A stretch of DNA of 64,000 nt from Chrysomallon squamiferum (lineage: Eukaryota; Mollusca; Gastropoda; Neomphalida; Peltospiridae), in contig CM022670.1 in NCBI GenBank assembly GCA_012295275.1, forward strand, positions 8,770,506 through 8,834,505, written 5' to 3'. Shown in pieces: positions 58,969 to 64,000 of this stretch (its first letter is position 1; each line of letters begins with the position of its first letter). Under the pieces are notes generated by a model. It made no database searches. It was not told where the DNA came from and was given only the letters and a program-made list of their open reading frames with translations. Both the position numbers and the translations under genes were made by a program.

Positions 58969-61808
58969 TCAAAGATTAGACAACATCAGATCGCGGGAGA
59001 AGAACACACCACCACCCAGACTCACCAGCTCTTTGTTTTTAACAATCTCAACCTGCCATTCTTTGTCACTTCTCGCCTCACTCTTCACGTCTCTGATATC
59101 TGTTGCTTCCGTTTGAGACTGTGGAGAAAATGAAATCTTTTCTAACCAAACATTGTGTTTCTCAGCCTTCTTGTATTTCCAGTCGATGGCTCCCAAATCT
59201 TCCACAAAATCAGAATTAAATCCAATATATTTTGCCATATTCAGTGTAACCTTCAAACTATACCGTTGATATAGATTGGGGTTTTTAATGTAAAAATAAT
59301 TTAATCGTTTGTCAAACACACTTTTTTACTTTAACTAAGAGAAGAATTAAAATCCAGTTTTTGCAACTTGGTGAATCCTCATAACTGTCAGTTGTTCAAA
59401 CTATCCATTACAAAAACCCCGGCAACATTTTTATCTCATTTAACCAAGTGAAAAATAATTTCCTGACAAAGATGCTTAACAGTAGATCCATCCTTGTATC
59501 TCCAGTAACTAGCTTCATTCATGACTGTTGCCATGTCTACAATGCCATGCTGCTTTGGGTTACAGATGGAAGCATCTTTCAGAGTAATAGAATATATAAT
59601 TAAATCAACCAGTGCGATATCTGTTATTTTCTAACTAATTCAATTTTTAATGCACATGTATCAGGTAATAACAGATAGTATAACAAAATGTTCTTTTTTT
59701 ATTTCCTTTCTGTTGAAAATAAAATTAAAACTAACAATATTTAGTATCTTTTCAATTTTTAAAAATTAGCCTTTTTACTACACATACATTTGAAGGTTCA
59801 TCATATAGAGCCCCAAGAAGACAATAACGTAGAGAAACTAATTACTCGTTGCATCTTCCAGATATCATTAAAAATAAATGATCTACGATGCTTGCACAGC
59901 CCTGCTCTGTCATCCACTTCATTCAATATAGATGTTAGCACCAGCTTCTTTGATCATCTTGTCTATAGCTTGTCTTACAGGTGTGTGTTACCTTTGATTG
60001 CAAGGTAATCCTTAGTTATGATGATTAATAGCCAGGTAAGTAGTGTTGTATTAATTTAACAGGGAAAGAAAGGATGCTCGAAATAATGTATTATTGTTAT
60101 TGTTATTTTATACTGCTGTAATTATTTGTCAGAATAACAAAAGAACACTGGGTTATTTGTAATAAACAAAGCATAGTCATATATATGAGTATGTGTATCA
60201 ATATATGAGTAGGTGTATGTGTATTGCATATATATATGTGTATGTATACACGTATGTATATTTGTATGTTTATATGTATACAAATATTTATACATATATT
60301 TATGCATATATTTATGCATATTGTATGTATATATGTATGTATGTATGTGTGTGTATGTGTGTGTATGTTTGTGTGCGTGTATGTATGTATATAAACTTGG
60401 TTGTTTGTACTAAGAGAATAATTATGATCTAAAACATTAAATCTCATTTTGTTTCTGTACATTCTGAAGATGTCTATTTACTTCTGTTTTACAAGAACAC
60501 ATCAGATGTATTTGACTGTGTGGTAATTAATCTGAAATCTGTGTATCTTTTATACATGCACGGATACATACAAAATATATATATATGAATAAATGTTTAA
60601 CAACACCCTAGCATGAATATGTACATACATACACTTGTGAATGTCTATGAATCTCTCTCTAGTGTTGGCTTTATTTCTGTACAGATATTTTATATTAACC
60701 AAAGGGAATAATTATTGTTTAACACAAGTAAGACTTAATTTATTAATAATTATTTTTAAATAAAATTTACTGAAAACTATTACTTTATTATTTTTATTTA
60801 TTTTTTATTTGTTAATGGTGCAAAAATTTGATTCATTACAGATGTTGATAAATGATAATGATTATGATAATAACAACAATAATTTTATTACTATATTCAA
60901 TGTTGTTATTGTTATTGTTATTATTATTATTATTGATAAAACAATTAACTCTGGTAAATAAAACAGATAATAAATATAAATTTAATTCTGTTTATTAGTC
61001 AAATGGAAACATTGCGTGTCTGCTATGCTTGATTAGTTTTTGTAGAACAATGTGATCAGAATACGGAAGTGAGGAGGCAGACGAGTTGCTACAACAAACC
61101 GCGCCATGTTGAATAGTAGATTGGTAATGTCAGCTGAACACGCGATGCGGCCGGCTTGGGGAATAAATAAATAATTAACACAGTGAAATAAAAACACCAT
61201 ATGTTTGTTTTATTTAGACACTCATGCAAAAAAAGTCAAAGATGAGACAGCAGTCTGCATTACTGACACCACGGTAATATATTAGTTACGAGTCAAAAGC
61301 TGAAAACATTTTTGTCAGCGACCCAATTACGTGCCCTTTGTTTACAGTGGTTACCCGAACACGCATGAAAATTTGTGAAATGATGAATAATACTATAATA
61401 AAAAAAAAATAAACAATAAAATAAATTACAGAACGAACTTACTTTACTTTTCAGTTGGTTTGCTGCTGTCCCCTGGGGCAGGCCTGGTCGAATGGAAGAT
61501 TCTGTGTCTGCGATTCCATCCACTGTCCCGACAGTGAGGCGTCGCGGGTGTTTGATCGCTTCTTTCTCCAGCAGACTTTTTACGGTCGGGGGTCTCGACT
61601 GCCATGGACGTCGTGCACTAGCGGCCTGTGTCGCAGGTCGTTTCGGCAGTAACGCGTTTAAAGACGCCGACGCTGTGGACGGACGGACGAAGTTGTCAAA
61701 CAACCCACTGCTATATCCTGGGTATGTCTGTAAATTTGCGGCTGCCGAAGTAGGACGAATTTTCTTTTTCGCTCGGCTCATCGAAGACGCTGTCGGACCC
61801 GTCGGCAT
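58969..61808 (-). CDS. Small unrecognised gene, three probable exons
   Basis: Proposed exons on the minus strand are 61448-61781 (or from an upstream ATG at 61808), 59445-59575 and 58969-59250, phases 1 and 0, total 248 residues from ATG 61781. Exon 1 is Ser/Ala/Pro/Arg-rich (MSRAKKKIRPTSAAANLQ), exon 2 contains CNPKQHGIVDMATVMNEASY, and exon 3 begins near NMAKYIGFNSDFVEDLG and ends SRDLMLSNL-stop. Composition is clearly coding and unlike the surrounding simple sequence. The second donor (GTTAAA) and the last acceptor (TTTGAAG) are weak, so joints may differ. A stronger donor at 61442 (GTAAGT, phase 0) could pair with an acceptor at 59553. No known domain is seen. Confidence 0.5.
60588..60622 (-). 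repeat. Terminal fragment of a mollusc-type dispersed repeat
   Basis: AATAAATGTTTAACAACACC followed by CTAGCATGAA matches, from memory, the ATGTTTAACGACACCCCAGCA end of the same repeat family, reversed. It is followed by TATGTACATACATACA. Confidence 0.55.
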
Positions 61809-62373
61809 TCTTGGGGATTGTTGTTTTTGTTTTGTTTTGTTTCTTTTTTTTAACCAAAGTATATGTTTCACTTGTCACAGTGGGGTTTTTTTTTTCGTTA
61901 CCTCCCTTGACGAATCTATTAGTTTCTCTGCTTGTCCCGTAACACACCTTTCAACTTCCCGCAACCAAACAACCGCTGACCAGTGTTGCCTAAATCCACG
62001 GGAACCCTAAACAAAGCGTAACGGAATCAAAACTGATTGTAACGCATTCCGTGCTATTGTACCTCGGTGTGTGCACGAAGAGGAACGACCTACTCGACAA
62101 GTATTACAATATTCTGTACTTAATATATATACACACACACATTACTAAGCAGATTATATCATTTAACAATATTGTTTTATTAGTGTATAGATCTCTCTGC
62201 GGATGATAATAATAACATTACAGTACTAAACAATACATATTGATATTCTCCATGGATTCAATTATCACTAAATTACAGAAATTTACAAGTTACTGGTGGT
62301 AATTTCGCGAGTTGTTTAGGAAACTAAACAATATTAACAAAACTTCTAACTTCAAGAAAAATAAATTAATTTG

Positions 62374-62420
<47 letters not shown>

Positions 62421-62917
62421 CGTAAATATATGCATAAAATCTCCCAAATTAAGTAAATAAAACAGCCATTTTGTAACATAAATTATTACTTTTTCTACTA
62501 TGGTTTCAATCAAATTTTCTATAAAAATACATCGATAATATTAAATTATATGTTTTTGTGTTTCATATAAATATAATATCTTACAGCAAATAGTACATAC
62601 CTATTTGATTATCCTTAGAAAAAATTCGATAAATGTGTTTGCATTTCACGAGTTAAATAAATCATCTATAATGACGTCATAAAAAGAATGCTGTTATAGC
62701 AACACTCGTTACGTTTTTATTAACAACATACGTACGTTTTGTTTTCGTCTTCACATCTGTGATTTATTTATTTATTTATTTTTATTTATTTATTTTTCCT
62801 AGTTATTTCGATTTGGTGAAACGTTAATGAGTGATGCACTCATTATTTGCTTTTTTTCCTTTTTTTTTTCTTATAAATATAATATTTCTTCCGTCCTTTT
62901 TATAATAATAATAATAA

Positions 62918-62948
<31 letters not shown>

Positions 62949-64000
62949 AAGAAGAAGAAGAAGAAACAGAAGAAGTAATAAATAAATATAATTTTTTATT
63001 TTTATTTTTGTCACTGAAGAGAGATATTTTTAAATTTATAATCTGTGTTGATAATGCTACCATTAACATTCTCGTGCGCTGGTGTACTCGTAAAATATGC
63101 CCAATAAACATTAAATTATTGTAATTTCAGCACGTTTATTTTACTTGGGATTTAGCAGGCCTGAAGATGAAGTTTCACGTTATAAATATGTTAAAATCGT
63201 TTTTGTACAACCGCTAGGGTCATGCAACCGAATACGATGGATAAGGTGGGTCGGGTTTTTTTTTTTTTTTTTTTTTGCGGGGTGAGTGGGTGGAGGGGGA
63301 ACGGGTTTACTTTATTTCACCGGCACAGCGTAATATATATATATATATATATATATTTAAATGCAACTACTGATTTATTGTGTCTCATACTATTCACTAT
63401 CAAATCACACTTCGTAAAGTAAAAAAAAAAAAAGAGGAAAAATAATATGGTTTGTAGGCACTAAACATACAGACGTTAAATGATTGGTTTGCTGTTGTTT
63501 CTGCTATTAACGGATTCTTTCATGTACTTTTCTTCAGTTTGTTCAAGCTGCAACAACAATTAAAGAAACCTTTTTTCTTTTTTTAAAGTGCCGCTTCTTT
63601 AATCGAAAAAAGCTCCTCATTATTAATTTTATCGTATGTAGCTGTAGTCTCGATAGTTCAAATCCGCCTAAATCGGAAATTACCGGGAATATAATCTTTT
63701 GATATTTATAAAATTATTTTAAAATTAAATACCATTGTTATAAGCACTAATTATTTTCTTACTAGCATTTAATGTTTTTATTTCCACTTTAAATACTTTA
63801 ATTATTAAATTAATGTAAACGCCTTTTAATTAAACTGGATTGTCTTCACAGCTGGTTTTGCAATATTTATCAAGTAACTTTTAACAAATCTTAATGTATA
63901 AAATCAAACCAGGTAACAGAATACGACAGAGATGTATGTGGCTGAACAATAAGTAAAGTTTGACATCTATTTTATACCTTCTGAACTTATAATGTTAATT
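61809..64000. other. Upstream of the small gene, no gene seen
   Basis: The segment 61450-62110 is richer in CG dinucleotides than the rest of the window, which fits a promoter and first exon. Beyond it come (GT)n at 62380-62419, (AGA)n at 62918-62965 and AT-rich sequence. No coding frame or RNA gene recognised. Confidence 0.45.

Noticed and set aside
59790-60008. 72-codon plus-strand frame with mixed composition
   Set aside because: No splice context, no homology recognised, and it lies in the intron of the minus-strand small gene.
61133-61205. Plus-strand ATG frame of 22 codons near 61133 (MLNSRLVMSAEH)
   Set aside because: Very short, no splice continuation or family match; probably part of the CG-richer region around the small gene.
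61492-62010. 172-codon plus-strand frame opposite the small gene
   Set aside because: It is the complement of the minus-strand exon, whose sense frame has better composition, starts and splice sites. No domain is seen in the plus frame.

Overview
The window is eukaryotic nuclear DNA: AT-rich and intron-dense, with GT/AG introns and heavy microsatellite content. It also holds several decayed copies of a tRNA-headed interspersed repeat that I recall as typical of molluscs. Together with an invertebrate-style giant lectin receptor, this suggests a mollusc, probably a gastropod. That is an inference; no marker gene fixes the species.

Region 1 (1-31291, + strand) is the 3' part of one very large receptor gene. 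I traced 49 in-frame exons (about 7.2 kb of coding sequence, about 2,400 residues). They encode at least twelve C-type lectin-like domains (CTLDs), the first entering from outside the window. Three consecutive F5/8C (discoidin) domains and one WSC domain are inserted between CTLD5 and CTLD6. A Thr/Pro/Ser-rich stalk, one transmembrane helix and a short tail with an FxNxxY motif end the protein. It resembles a mannose-receptor-family endocytic or pattern-recognition receptor, but the architecture differs from vertebrate MRC1. Two exons carry apparent single-base frameshifts that cancel in total length.

Region 2 (31292-35145) is the AT-rich convergent intergenic space with the likely 3' UTRs.

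Region 3 (35146-52144, - strand) is a complete 25-exon gene for a protein of about 1,040 residues with a pair of EF-hands followed by about 13-14 WD40 blades. It belongs to the WDR49/WDR64/WDY family, which is linked to cilia or sperm flagella.

Region 4 (52145-64000) holds a probable small three-exon gene of unknown function (58969-61808, - strand), an isolated coding-looking exon at 56242-56384 (- strand), an inverted repeat and many simple repeats.

The most unusual observation cuts across both large genes. At least six introns carry short tandem repeats or duplications that begin exactly at a used splice site, so each repeat unit carries a copy of the donor or acceptor. In one case a downstream copy would extend the exon in frame by 33 nt.
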